A stretch of 64,000 nucleotides of DNA from Dryas octopetala (Eukaryota; Streptophyta; Magnoliopsida; Rosales; Rosaceae), in NCBI GenBank assembly GCA_963921425.1, contig OY992837.1, positions 12,621,896 through 12,685,895 on the forward strand, written 5' to 3'. The notes beneath the pieces were generated by a model, which saw nothing but the letters and a program-made list of their open reading frames with translations, was not told where the DNA came from and did not search any database. Of the stretch, positions 12,250 through 23,808 are shown in pieces. A program made the translations under genes and the position numbers. Position 1 is the first letter of the stretch, and the number at the start of each line of letters is the position of its first letter.

Positions 12250-13509
12250 TCGTTTGGTTCATTATCTTAAAAATTCACCTGGACTCGGGATTTTGTTGTT
12301 TACGTACTGCATCTTCTTTAAACTTGTAGGCAGGGGCGGATGCAGGGTGGGGTCAATGGGGTCAATTGACCCCATGAAGCCAGAAATGCTGGGCTTAAGG
12401 AAAGTTTTTGACCCCATGAAGGTTGGGTCTTGGTGGCAGGCGCAAGGGCAAGAATGCATTCAATGTGTTTGTGTAAATGTCTAAACAAGAAAATAAGAAC
12501 TAGACTGCAGAGAAAGGGGAAGAAAGGCTGAAAGGGTGAGTGACAGAGCAGAGCCAGACCAGACCCAAGGGCCAAGGCAGAAACGAAGGGCTGAAATGCT
12601 GAAGGCAACTCTCCATGTGCGCCTGCGCTCGCTCACGACGTCAGACCCAGAAACGTCATCACCCCCTGCGCGACTGCTCCCTCGCAACTGCCTTTGCTCG
12701 TTGGGTTAATTTTGCCCCCATAATAGTTGATTTCTGGATCCGCCACTGCTTGTAGGCTTTTTGTGATTCTGATTGGGTAAGCTGCTCCATGACTAGAAGG
12801 TCCACCACATGCTACTGCATGTATATTTCTTGGTCATAGTCCCATATCATGGAAATCCAAAAAGCAGAAAATTGTATCACGTTCCTAAGCTGAAGCAGAA
12901 TATCGTTCTATGGCTCTTACAACTTGTGAATTAAAGTGGCTTAGTTATCTTCATAAAGACCTTGGTATTCGATCAACTTTCAGCTCCGCGCGTGCACTCT
13001 ATTTTGTGATGGCCCAGCTGTATTACACATTGCTTCTAAGTTCTAATCCAGTTTTCCATGAACGTACCAAACACATTGAAATTGATTGTCATCTTGTTCG
13101 TCATAAAATTTTGCGCGGTTTCTTACTTACAGCTTTTGTTTCTTCCTCAAATCAGCTGGTTGATATGTTTACAAAATCATTGGGCGAAGAACAGTTTCTG
13201 AGTTCAAAGAAAAAGTTGGGCATTCTCGATTTTGATGCTCCAACTTGAGAGGGAGTATTATCACAATATGAAGATATGACATGATATTGATGAAAGAATA
13301 TTGTAGAAGATCATATCAATTGCATTCTTTCCTTTTCCTGTACAAAGTTTCTTTAGATTTAGGATTATTTTTTACTAGCCAAGTCTTGTAATTCCTATAT
13401 ATATATATATATATATATTTGTGTAGCCTCCTCACTGTTATTATCACAAACTGAATAATATATAGAAGAATACCAATTTTCACATTTTCGATCTGTCTTC
13501 TTTCTGCAG
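12250..13509 (+). mobile_element. Ty1/copia remnant: end of pol (RT/RNase H) and probable 3' LTR (fossil)
   Basis: Copia-type words near the RT/RNase H junction (YLKNSPGLGIL, CDSDW) are readable, as is the C-terminal block with KHIEIDCH and VDMFTKSL, ending about 13248. A purine-rich tract typical of a polypurine primer site follows, and a probable LTR covers about 13256-13509. Only the 3' end of the element remains, broken in several places, and it carries a later hAT insertion (12331-12748). It is old. No 5' LTR, gag or integrase is seen. Confidence 0.8.
12331..12748. mobile_element. hAT-type MITE inside the copia remnant
   Basis: It starts CAGGGGCGGATGCAG and ends GGATCCGCCACTG, so the ends are inverted copies of CAGTGGCGGATCC. 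A perfect 8-base duplication CTTGTAGG flanks it (12323-12330, 12749-12756), which with the CAG-type ends points to hAT. The first 80 bases include the palindrome GGGGTCAATTGACCCC and match, in inverse orientation, the element at 53113-53679. There is no transposase. Confidence 0.9.
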
Positions 13510-14479
13510 TGAGGAAATACAAAAGTGGAGAAGACTCAGTGTTGTGTGTGACTAAGGAAGACTACGCTAGCTGCAACACTTAAAGTCCAATTAAGCAGCT
13601 CTCTCCTTTTTGTGTTTTTTTTTTTTTTTTGCTTTCTCTTATCATTGTACCGTGAGAGAGGAGATGCAGATGAGGTTTTTCTAGAAAAAGAAGAAAGCTA
13701 GAGAGGAAAGCTGTGGGAGAGAGAGAAACAAATTAAGGGGAGGAGAGAGGTAGTGGAGTCGGCCAGTGCAGAGGGTAAGGTGGGAAATTTTTAATTTTTT
13801 TAAGGTTTTTGTTTTTTATATATGTTTTATTTTTATTTTTTAATATTTGAAAACATTTTTATAATTTTTTATTATAATTTTATCCATATGGCAAACAAGT
13901 GGCATTCACATTATTCAAAAGGCCAATAAAGCCACGTTAATGGTTTTATGGTTCTATTGACAATTAATTTCTACGTTTTCTTTTTTAATTAATGATGTGT
14001 TTGAAAGATTTTTATATTAATGGACTAGCTGAAATACATTCTATAGTTCATAGTACAAATTATAATTAAATTGAATTAATTTATTAAAATATTTATATAT
14101 TAAGAGATAAATATCATTTTAAGGCATAAAAAAAAAAACTCATCGGCCCCAACCGCGTGTGTACGGTGCCGTTTCAGTGGCTTAGAATGGAAGAAGAGGG
14201 TGGGGTGGGCGGGAGATCTCCACGGATGAGTTTTTTTTATTTTTTTTATTTGTACTTGAGCCTAAAAATAAAAAGAAAAATGATTATTGTTACATCACAA
14301 CGGTACCACATTGGTACCCAAATGTCCACCATTGACTTCCCACAAGCGTTGCACAAAGGCAAAGTCACTTCTTGAAAGAGTGTCAAGAACGTGTCCTACA
14401 AGACAGAGGACACGTTGAACTCCGAGTTCTGATACTGACAGTTGACAAACATAATTGAAAGCAAATAACAAACAGGCCC
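13510..14479. other. Intergenic, nothing recognised
   Basis: A purine-rich stretch (13640-13790) is followed by strongly AT-rich sequence. No coding signal is seen. Confidence 0.4.
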
Positions 14480-17400
14480 TTGATAAGTTGATTTATAACC
14501 CTTTTGGAGCAAGAAGGTGGCAAAGAAACAGAGCAAGAAGCAGAGCTCCACTTTCTCTCTCTTCCTTCGCAGGTACACAACTCGATCTGTTACTTTTCCT
14601 ACAACTGATTACTGACACAAACACACACATAAACAAGTGACCTTGACGCACACAGACTATTATAAACACATGCACATGCACTCTACCCTCTATTTGGTTG
14701 CTGAGAAAATAAGGGAAATGTATGTGAAAGAAATGATTCATGAGGTTTCGAGTTATTAGGGTTTTTGTTGTTCGCCAAGTAAACCGGGTTGTATTGTTGG
14801 GTTTGGTTTTTTGTTCTCTTTTGGTTTGCAGTGATGCTTTATCTGAAGCTGAAAGTTCAACTTCAGTTTGGTTTTTCTTCTGTTTTCCTTGCAACCAAAT
14901 AGATCATGAAACTTGAATTACTTTGTTTAGATTAGCAAGAGTTTTAATGGCATTGCTGTGTTGATTAATTTCTTGGTGAAGGGGGCTTATTTGGAGATTT
15001 TGCAACTTGGGTTCAGATGGGTATTTTGGTGTGCATATCGGTCATATTGCTATTGTTGTCATTATTCACTTTGGGGAGATGGGTGTAGATTTATGCAATT
15101 GCTACATCATTCAAAATTTCAACCAGTTTTGTTATCTTGAATAACAACCAAACTAGGGTGCAGCATAATTAGAAGGCGTTGTTACACATGTTTGTATGAG
15201 AATTAGGAAAAAGAGAAAAATAAGAGAAAAAAGGGCAGGGACCCAGGGTTGTGTTCGACCTTCATTAGGGTTAGAAGCAATTTATGGGTATGGGAAGTGC
15301 TGCCCTTCAATGGTTTTACTTGTCACAATTAGGGCTTGCCCCCCAAGCCCAAAGCCGAAATAGGTCAGAGGTGTATAAACCTGTTAGATAAGCTGCTAAG
15401 ACAAAGTGATACCTTTAAAAGAGATATTAAGGGAAAAGGGAAGAAAAGAATGCTGCTTAGCAAAGTGAGAGGGGCTTTTCTTCTAGCCAAATTTCTGTGG
15501 CTTACAACAGCCCTTGATTTGTGAGTCAAAATGTTCTGGTATTAGATTAGGGATCTGCACAGCATAAAGACTAGCCAGGATTCACATGGATCCTACTGTT
15601 ATGTTTGACATCGAAAATGGTGAAGGAGTTGGTAGTGTTTCCAAGCTATTGTTCAATTATTACTTCTTGAAATCCACTTTATCATCATTGGAGTCAATAT
15701 GCACATTCACCTCATCAATTTCATTAGAAGAAATTGTTGTGTTTCTTAAGAAGTTGAATGAGTCCTCTTGGAAAAGTTCCCATTTATAAACTGAGGTCAA
15801 TTAGAAGTTTGTGAGTTATGATGCTGATTTGACAAGTAAACCAAAAGAGTCAAACAATTTTCTGTGTAACAGAAAATCAGATCGTGGCCAATATTCTTGC
15901 CAAATTCAGTGTCCAGGTTCAGTTTGGGGCCATTCGTTATGTTTCACATAAAATTATTTGAATCTCTTGCAAGTGTTTTTACTTCACATGTTGGCAATGT
16001 CTTCTTCCGTAAGAAATTATTACAATATAACTATTAGAAAATCTTGTTTGTTTTTGCTCCGTGTTAAGGCTAATACTCATTTTTTCTAGATATTAATGTT
16101 ATTGTAGACTATATATTGTGCATAGAATCATCCACTAACCGTTGTTTTATTAGGTTTCTTCAGCAGAAAAATTGAAGGGTTTTAGAGTGAAGAGAATTAA
16201 AAAAAAAAGAAAAGAAAGGAAAAAAGAATTGCAAGGTTTGATCCATCATGGAATGCAAGCAAAATGAAGTTTTGCCTGGTACTTGCTTACTAGTCATACA
16301 TATTTCAAGCTTTCTTCCAATGTTATTATGTTTTCCAAGCTTTCTTTCAATGTTATTATGCAATTGTGTGCAAGCCTTTTAGGATTTAACTTTTGATCTA
16401 GATGAAGATTCTTATAGTGATTGACAGTAGTTTAAAAGTTAGGGGAAGCCGGGAAGAGAGATTTCCTTATCATATAATTTATGTTTAGTAGATCATTAGT
16501 GTTCTAATCTACGATGGTATGCCAGCATGATATCTATTGTTGGCTCTACACTTACATAAAATCTATAGCATTATGTGATAAAAAAAAAAAAAAAAATTGT
16601 TTTGTATTATTAAACCGCTAACATATTAATGTCAGTTCATAGATGTTTGCAGTTTACAATAAAGCTGAAGTTAAACAGATCACTTCAATTTTCATCACTG
16701 TCGTTGTCATCATCAACATTCTTAGATTTGTCCTAGACTCTCAGTCATATCAGTTCAGCCACATTGAAATCTCTTCTCCATATATTTTCTGCACTAACCA
16801 TTTCCTATTAAATTTATTTTTTAAGATATTTTTGTTTTACTTCTTCCATATCAGTCTTGGTTGGCCTCTTGTTTACCTTCTAATTCAATTAGTATTTCTT
16901 TGGTTTTAGGTGCTTAGTGGTCCAAGTTGATTTTTCCCATACCACCCAAGCCTAGTTTCTCTTATCTTATCACTAATTGGTACAACTCCTACCGTTTCTC
17001 TAATACATTTAATTTTTAATTTGGCATTTTCTAGTAACTCTTATCATCCATGTTACCATCCATTTCCATTAGATGGATGCATTACTTTTGCTTTTGCTTT
17101 TGCTTTAATGCCCAAAGTTCTGCTCCATATAGAATAGCTATGCCCCAATAACAGTTGTAGAACTTCCATTTTAATCTATTTTGTATTCTTTTATCACACA
17201 TACGATTCTATCAACTTGTCTCTGTTTTGTTCATACATTTCGTATTCTACTTATTACTTTGTCATCTATTTTTCCTCTATTTGCATTACTGATCCTAAGT
17301 ATTACAAATGATTTGTTTGGGCGATCCTTTACTCCTGAATTGTTATTAAACTATTGTTATCTGGTGTCTTTATTGAATTTGAACTGCATATAGGCTGTTT

Positions 17401-18054
17401 TAATTCTACTAACTCTTAAATGCTTCGGAGTCTAATGCATTTCTCCATGTTCTCAGTTTTTCCCAAGTGTCTCTTTAGAAGTATGCATCAAAACTATGTC
17501 ATCAGCAACATACTTTACCTCAATGAATGTGATTTATATTAGTTTTTCCTATTCCATTTCTTTTTCATGTAACTAAATTAATGAACATGCTTGTAACTAA
17601 ATTAATGAACATGCTTGTAATCCTTTGTCAAATTGAGGTTGTTTGAGCTTTGAATCCAGATAAGGATGAAACCAAGACAAGGAATGAAGTAGCTGTGTCC
17701 AATATTTCTAAGGTTCATGGAAAAGATGTCTTCAAACCGTTCTCTAGTTCTCCAGACAATAAAGTTCAAGTTAGCGCGGTTAATTGGGAAGGCAGAGAAA
17801 GTAATGCACATGATGCACCTTCTGGAGATATAGGTGGCTATGGTGAAGTGAACATGGAGGCATCAATAAGACCTGATGATGTTATACGGGCAGGAGGCTT
17901 TGGTGCTAGAGATGATTTAAGCAGTTTTCTCCCTGTTGCAAGTGATTCTACTGACTTTGAAGCTACAATACGTGATGCTCGAGACTATGAAGAACCACAG
18001 GGGGCTATCTCCAGACCAGGTCTTGGCTGGAGAGAAGCTAAAGAAACAGAATAA
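14480..18054 (+). CDS. Gene of unknown function; only the last coding exon is clear
   Basis: The supported part is 17660-18054, which reads DKDETKTRNEVAVSN, continues through SFLPVASDSTDFEATIRDA and YEEPQGAISRPGLGW, and ends in a stop at 18052-18054. An in-frame stop lies just upstream and there is no ATG, so the exon needs a spliced start; AATCCAG at 17653-17659 is the likely acceptor. The codon pattern and acidic, low-hydrophobic composition look genuine. The ...EEPQG..SRPGLGW ending resembles a conserved plant protein of unknown role, from memory only. A purine-rich leader ending at 14572 before GTACAC could be a 5' untranslated exon; that is a guess, and I could not place the exon holding the ATG. 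The gene points tail-to-tail at CKX1, with the stops about 480 bases apart. It could also be a pseudogene. Confidence 0.5.
16640..17620 (-). mobile_element. Antisense LINE (RTE-like) reverse-transcriptase fragment
   Basis: Read on the minus strand, ADDIVLM (the RT catalytic box) is at about 17508-17488. Downstream are an ...SKRLRVSRIKT-like block and YGAELWALK at about 17134-17105, in the order found in plant RTE-type LINEs. Several stops and frame changes interrupt it, and the 5' part is missing. A TGCTTT hexamer repeat (about 17087-17106) lies inside. It sits just upstream of the last exon of the unknown gene, probably within its intron. Confidence 0.75.
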
Positions 18055-18531
18055 CTGTGTTGTTGCTACCAGCTTACCTATATGTAAGTTTGTTGCACTT
18101 GAATTTTGCTACTTTTTACTTGTAGTTCTTAAGGTATTCTCAGAATATGTCACCATAAAATTTGGGTTGTATTTTAATTAGAGATTTTCATCTTTAGCTG
18201 TCTGACATTTTCTTGGAAATTTTACATGTTTGTAGAACTAACTGAGAAACTAAAAATAGGCAGCTTTCTTCATATTATGCTAAGAACACCCTTTACTGGG
18301 CTGAAGTCACTTGTTCTATTTACAACATGTGTTGATTGTATATCTGAGTCTGGTAAGTTTGAAAAAAAATTTCGGACAACCCAGGGGTCCCTATTTCACT
18401 TACTACGGATCTGGAAATCGAAGAACATATAGATTTAATTGTCATGAATCCACAGTTTTGGGCATTATCGGTTCTGAATATGTGAGGTGCTTTCTGCGTG
18501 GCTCATTTAAGATATCAGTGTCATAAGATGG
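18055..18531. other. Tail-to-tail spacer between the unknown gene and CKX1
   Basis: This is probably the 3' UTR of both genes. A plus-strand frame of 71 codons (18311-18526) includes FGQPRGPYFTYYGSGNRR but matches nothing I recognise. Confidence 0.4.
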
Positions 18532-20717
18532 TTATTGCCTTTGGAAGATCCTCTGCCCAGGAGCAAGTATTGCCAAAGGGTCATAAGAAGACTTCCTCTG
18601 TGCAAAAACTTGCCATCGAGGGCCAAAGTGAGCTCGCCACTCTCCTTGGGTTCTGTAATGGGGCAGATATTGTTTGACACCAAGGTGAGCTCTAGCGCAG
18701 TATTCTAGAATTCTTTTGTTTTGTGTTAAAATGTAATCAAGGCCATCTGTTCCTTTGGAAGATGGCACTGCAGATGATAGGAGCGCCACTTGGTAGAATA
18801 CATCTTCATCTGGGGTAACCAAAGATGTATTGTTGTTCCACCTGTAACACAAACGATAGGAGTCAAGTTGAGAATATGAAATTTGAGAATTTTAAAGGAA
18901 AAGCCATAAAGTTGTAGAATAGTTACTTGGTTTTGTTGACTGGGTACATAAGGATAGGACCATTGATATTTTCTGTGAGAATGTTCCCAAAGACCTCTTC
19001 AGCAAACTCATGTATCTTGCTTTTAGGGATGAGAAGGTTCATCCATGGGTGGGGAACTTCCCATAATCCTTTTTCTCGGAGTTTTCTCTCGGACAGATGC
19101 ACTCTATCTAGGAATTCCACATAGGAAACTTCGGACATGAAGAGCGTGGATGGGATATAATGCAATTCTAACAGCAAGCTTTCAGTTCTCTGCATATAAA
19201 AGGTTTGATGAGGACTTTACTAAGTGAATATTTTATTTTGTTTCATTGGAAGAGCAAGAAAGATATTGTGCATTTCTTGGGAAGTCTCTCACCTGATGCA
19301 TGGAATCTGTTTCATCTGGGTTGAAGTATTTGGCCATTTCTATGCAGTATAGTGTTCTTCCATCTGAATCAAATTGGCTGGCTTGAATTGGATCTTTAGG
19401 ATTGAAGGAAGATCTCCAGTTATTAAGAAGACCTGTTCTATTAATTATTACAAATCCTTCAATGTAGTCAAATGAATTTTCAGATGATATGAGATACTCT
19501 TGGTCCTTGGAAAACAATGTGAAGTCTGAGTATAATACTCTAATCCATTTCACCTATAAAAATAAATAAACTTCAGTATTTTTTTTTTTTTTTCAAATGA
19601 ACTGTTTATATCCTCTTGGACTGTAGTGACTCACTTTTGAAAAAAAAAAATGTACTTTACCGTCTTTGGTGCTGGTTCAAGAGAAATTCTAGCCTTTGTA
19701 ATGATGCCAAATTGTCCAAGCCCTCCAAGAGTACCATAAAAAAGGTCTGGATTTTGGGTCTCTGAACAGGTAATAATGTCTCCTTTTCCTGAAATCAAAG
19801 CTTCAAATTATATTACTCTGGCCTTTTAATTTATGTACTTGGAACTGTTGCATATAAGCAAGGATATAAACAGTACTCAAAATCAGAACATTTATTGACG
19901 CATAAAGGAGTACTTTAATGCCAAAAAAAGTAGGTTGGATCACCAAAATACCCTTGCCTTATCTGTTATGTATTTTGTTTGTGCTGGAATTTCAAGTGAC
20001 TCTGTACTGTGAAAAATATGCTTGGGAGGGAATAGTGGTTTTGCTGAACATACCTGTGACAACCTCCAACTGGTAGACGTTATCGATCTGCGGTCCATGC
20101 CGGAACGCCTGACCGCTGATTCCAGCATACGATAAAGTCCCGCCCACGGTGAGATGAAGGTAGTCTGTCCAAGATTTTGGTGCCAACCCATGTTTAAGAG
20201 TCTCATGCAGAATATTTATCCATAACTCACCACCTGAAACATCAACATAAGGCTGCTCTCCAATGTGAACCTGCATTTCTGGTCCCTTAAGCGATTCCAT
20301 GTTGATTACTACACCTTTATGGGCTTGTGCTTGACCTTGAAGGGAGTGACCATGGCCTCTGGCAGCAACTGTAAGCTCTGAGGCAGAACCCATTTCAAAT
20401 ATAAGCTTTATTGTGGAGGAGATATCAGAAACAGATTTTGGATGTAGGACTGCTGATGGGAGGAACTGGTATCTATTGCCAAAGTCCTTTGCTGCATGAT
20501 GATTGTTGTTAAAGCTAAAGTAACCATCTAGGCTCAGAGTTTCCAAAGGTGAGGCAATATTAGAAGGGTCTAAGTGAGGTGGAATGGTTGGGGTGGCAAA
20601 CAGTTCATTGGAACAAAGGTTGGTTCTATCTGGTATACAACCCATGAATAAAATGAAGAGAAGTTTGAGGTAGACAATGTTGTTCTGTTTGAGGAAGCTG
20701 TAAAGAGGTGAGCCCAT
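18532..20717 (-). CDS. CKX1: Cytokinin dehydrogenase (cytokinin oxidase), CKX1 type
   Basis: This FAD enzyme irreversibly cleaves the side chain of isopentenyladenine- and zeatin-type cytokinins. Exons are 20717-20054, 19788-19661, 19553-19293, 19189-18927 and 18841-18532, all GT-AG. They sum to 1626 bases (541 residues), normal for the family. Residues about 14-28 form one hydrophobic segment after basic residues, fitting a signal anchor; Arabidopsis CKX1 is an ER membrane protein. [12 protein letters not shown] carries the GHS motif whose His binds FAD covalently. [14 protein letters not shown] holds the catalytic Asp, and [11 protein letters not shown] is the C-terminal FAD/active-site motif. 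The sequence follows Arabidopsis CKX1 closely along its length, including CIP-RTNLCSN at the N-terminus. It lacks the C-terminal tail of about 35 residues I recall there. No break is seen, so it should be functional. Confidence 0.95.
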
Positions 20718-20742
20718 GTAGTAGTATTATGGAGATGTTCTG

Positions 20743-20779
20743 TGAGAGAAAGAGAGAGAGAGAGAGGGGGGGGGGGGGT
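20743..20779 (-). promoter_or_regulatory. Pyrimidine-rich tract (C run plus CT repeat) upstream of the CKX1 start
   Basis: On the coding strand a run of about 11-13 C is followed by (CT)n, 25-60 bases before the ATG, probably in the 5' leader. CT-rich leaders and Y-patches are common near plant transcription starts. Length variation here could affect expression; that is inference. Confidence 0.5.
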
Positions 20780-20929
20780 TCTCTTTGATGATCTTTGTGA
20801 GGCAATGAAAAAGGAGAGGTGTAGAGGAGCCTTGGAAATGAGAGGCAGAGAAGAGAATTTAAAGCGGAGGTTTTGGGCGGCATAGTCAAAACACAAATTC
20901 AATGGTGACTTTGTATATGGACTATGTAC

Positions 20930-23114
20930 TTGTTTGTAATTTTAGTTTAATATACATATTTTTTACTGATTTCCTAACATCTCAAACTTTTGTGGTCCCA
21001 TGATTATCTAACATTGAATCAGCTAGCGTTCCAAATTTGATTTTTGGGACGTCATGAGTTTGAAACCTTCAACCCTCGTTTCTCACTTATCATTTATCAT
21101 ATTGACGACACAGTGGAGCGTGCACTCATAGTACTTATTGTCTACATTTGTCTGTCTCTTCACATGTATGATAAGATTCCACGTTTTACTTTTCCTCTCT
21201 CGTTTTGTTTGTGCTTCTACCCGGACTTTTCATTCTGTAGTGACTCGCCCCCGGCTACTTGTCCTTTGGGCCCTTCGCCCGCCCGCCACCAGTAGAAGCA
21301 AGCTCAGTCCTAAGAGCTTACAATAATTTGAGAGTCCAGTAATCGTCTAATATTTACTGGGTGTGTCATGGTCTAGTATTTTCTTTTGGTTTCCCTTTTT
21401 GGGTTCCAAATTAGAGGAGATGAATGTTACAAGAAAGTGAAAATCAATTTCTCGATTATATCTCTATGATGAACTATGTCCCCTCAGTTATAACTTATAA
21501 GAACAGGTTCTACCCATTATCAAACCCCTTTTACTGATGAAGCTAAACGTTACTACTTCAAGTAAAGAAGGTACAACAATACCACATTAAGAGTATGGAC
21601 TTGACCATGATTTGAATTGAATGTCCTTATTATATATCTTCTGGCCATGAGTAGCTGCATATGTTGTATAAATGAATGCACACTGAATGCAGTGTGTGTG
21701 TGTGTGTATGTCACGTTGTGTACGCCACAGGAATCAAATTTTCTGATCGGAGAGCGATCCGCGGGATGCCCCTACACAGCTGCATGCTGTTTGAGCTTAG
21801 TGTCAGGGGGAGTCGGATTAGAAGGGTCCCACTGCAGCCTTTATCTTCTGAAGTGCATGTATTGTGGTTTTGGATTTTTTCTCATCGTGTCATCCTTTAA
21901 TAATCTCGTGAACAACTAAAGCACTATTGAACCTTTAAAAAGAATATATATAATATGATATATGGACTATTCCGCAAGACTTGTCGAGTGGTAAAAGGAT
22001 GAATACGTACGAGGCCTGCTGTAAACTTAAATGTATTAGATTTATATTTTTTTGTAGGTGTCTCACGCGTTTAGAGTTCACTTTAATTAAGATAAAAGGA
22101 TGAGCATAAAACATATGTCTTGAATTTAAATTCTTGCATATATGTCAATTATACACGTTTGTAGTTCACAGCTTTAAAGCCTTTAAGGTAAAAGGATAAA
22201 CATTGAGACATGTTGTGAACTCAGATGTATGTCTTATATATTTAAACTTTTGCAAGCATCAATTAATTGCACGTGTTTGGAGTTCACTTTAAGGTCTTGT
22301 ATCCGATCGATGAGGGAATGAGGGATGGAATGGGCCGTGAGATTTTCCTCTTTATCCGAAAAAAAGAAATAAACTAATATGAATTAAATGTGATCCAGCT
22401 CTTCCCTAGTGCTAACATTTAATTTTAATTTTTGGCCATAGGAGTCATGACAAAAATGTGTGAAAATTTGCCAGCTGAATATATGTATCTAAAGAAGCAA
22501 TTTTTCAACTTCATATAAATGTTGATTGTAAATGCAAATCATGTAGGTTAATTTAATTATTATGATGTTAACATGTTTAAAAACAATGACAGGGAGTCAT
22601 ATGGGTCCAGTTACATGTGACTTTCACGAGGTGTGTGAAGAAAAACTTGTCATGGTCTTGACTTCAGTGTAACAATCAACAGATGACGTCATGTATGTAT
22701 ATGTTCCATGAAACCTAATGAACATATGCAATAAGTGAAGGACATTCTCAAGGAGGCCTATTTAATTATATGAGTCCCCTACAAGAAGTTGATGTACCTC
22801 TTTTAAAAGGTTTGAAATTGTTGGTGTGAACTTGACTATTGTTGTGGACTGAGATTGTGATGAATGTGGTCATTTCCATAATTGTATTCTACCTCAATAC
22901 TTTTTATATGTAATGCCTAACAGTCTAGAGTACTTATCAAATCTGTTTATTAAACTTGTTTGTCAAATAACGTATACATATCAGTCTTTTATCTATTAAA
23001 GATAAATAAGGTCAGAGTCTCATATTTGTCAGAGATAAACGTAGTTAGAATGGTTACAGAATTGTGAATAAATAAAAGATTGTCTCATTGAACAAAATTT
23101 GGTAAATGTAGTAA
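20930..23114. other. CKX1 upstream region, no gene
   Basis: AT-rich sequence upstream of CKX1. The only organised feature is a threefold degenerate repeat at 21991-22297. Short frames (for example 21617-21919) have no domain. Confidence 0.45.
21991..22297. repeat. Three degenerate tandem units of about 100 bases
   Basis: Each unit starts TAAAAGGAT(G/A)A (21991, 22093, 22190). Each continues through a TGT...AA(A/C)T(T/C)(A/C)A block and ends near CACG(C/T)(G/T)TT-(T/A)G-AGTTCAC. The units are clearly diverged. Confidence 0.6.
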
Positions 23115-23123
23115 TACTCTTTA

Positions 23124-23403
23124 GGGCTAATTACAAAGTACATATCCCAAGTTTGCCTTCAATTTCAATTCCTCCCCATAAGGTTTTAATGTTTTTAATG
23201 TACTATATGTAGTTTTCAATTTAAGTCAATGTGGCCAATGCAACACTTCCGTTAAGTTTAACCGGTTGGTAAACCATTAATAGGTGTGGCTCTTGTTGGG
23301 CCGACCTCTCAACTGATGTGAACTAAACACAAAATATTGAATCTCTCTCCTTCCCCTCGTATTTTGCAAATCCACCCCCTCATCAAACCCTTCTTCCTCT
23401 TTT

Positions 23404-23444
<41 letters not shown>

Positions 23445-23808
23445 CCATTATCCCATATTATCCCATTTTTCTTCTCCTGATCCACCCCCATCAAATCCTT
23501 CTTATTTTCTCTCTCTGTGTAGATCCACCCCACTCAAACCCTCCTTCTATTTTTATTTATTTCTAGATTATTATCTGTTGTTACTATTCACATAGTGCCA
23601 ATTGGGTTTCCACATAAGAAAAAAATTGACCTCATGCATGTTATGTCATTGCTTAACGGTTGACCAAACGGTCAACTTAATAAAAGTTTGGCAATAGTGA
23701 CATTGACTTAAATTGAAAAACTATATGTACTCCATTAAAAAAATTGAAACCCTATTGGGAGGATTGAAATTAACAGCAAACCTGAAAGGGGTACTTTGTA
23801 ATTAATCC
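23124..23808. mobile_element. Mutator-like MITE with CT-repeat core
   Basis: It starts GGGCTAATTACAAAGTAC and ends GTACTTTGTAATTAATCC, inverted copies with two mismatches near the tips. A perfect 9-base duplication TACTCTTTA flanks it (23115-23123, 23809-23817). Similarity between the arms extends inward. The core carries a (CT)n run (about 23405-23446). There is no transposase. Confidence 0.9.

Noticed and set aside
15284-15391. Short frame MGMGSAALQWFYLSQLG as a possible start exon
   Set aside because: It is only about 35 codons, and the available donor gives a stop when joined to the next clear exon.
15586-15789. Plus-strand frame starting MDPTVMFDIENGEG as a possible first exon of the unknown gene
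   Set aside because: It has no donor in a phase that joins the 17660 exon and no recognisable sequence, so I did not include it in the gene.
18311-18526. Frame with FGQPRGPYFTYYGSGNRR, briefly considered as a lectin-like fragment
   Set aside because: The likeness to jacalin-type sequence is too weak, and it lies in the 3' spacer.
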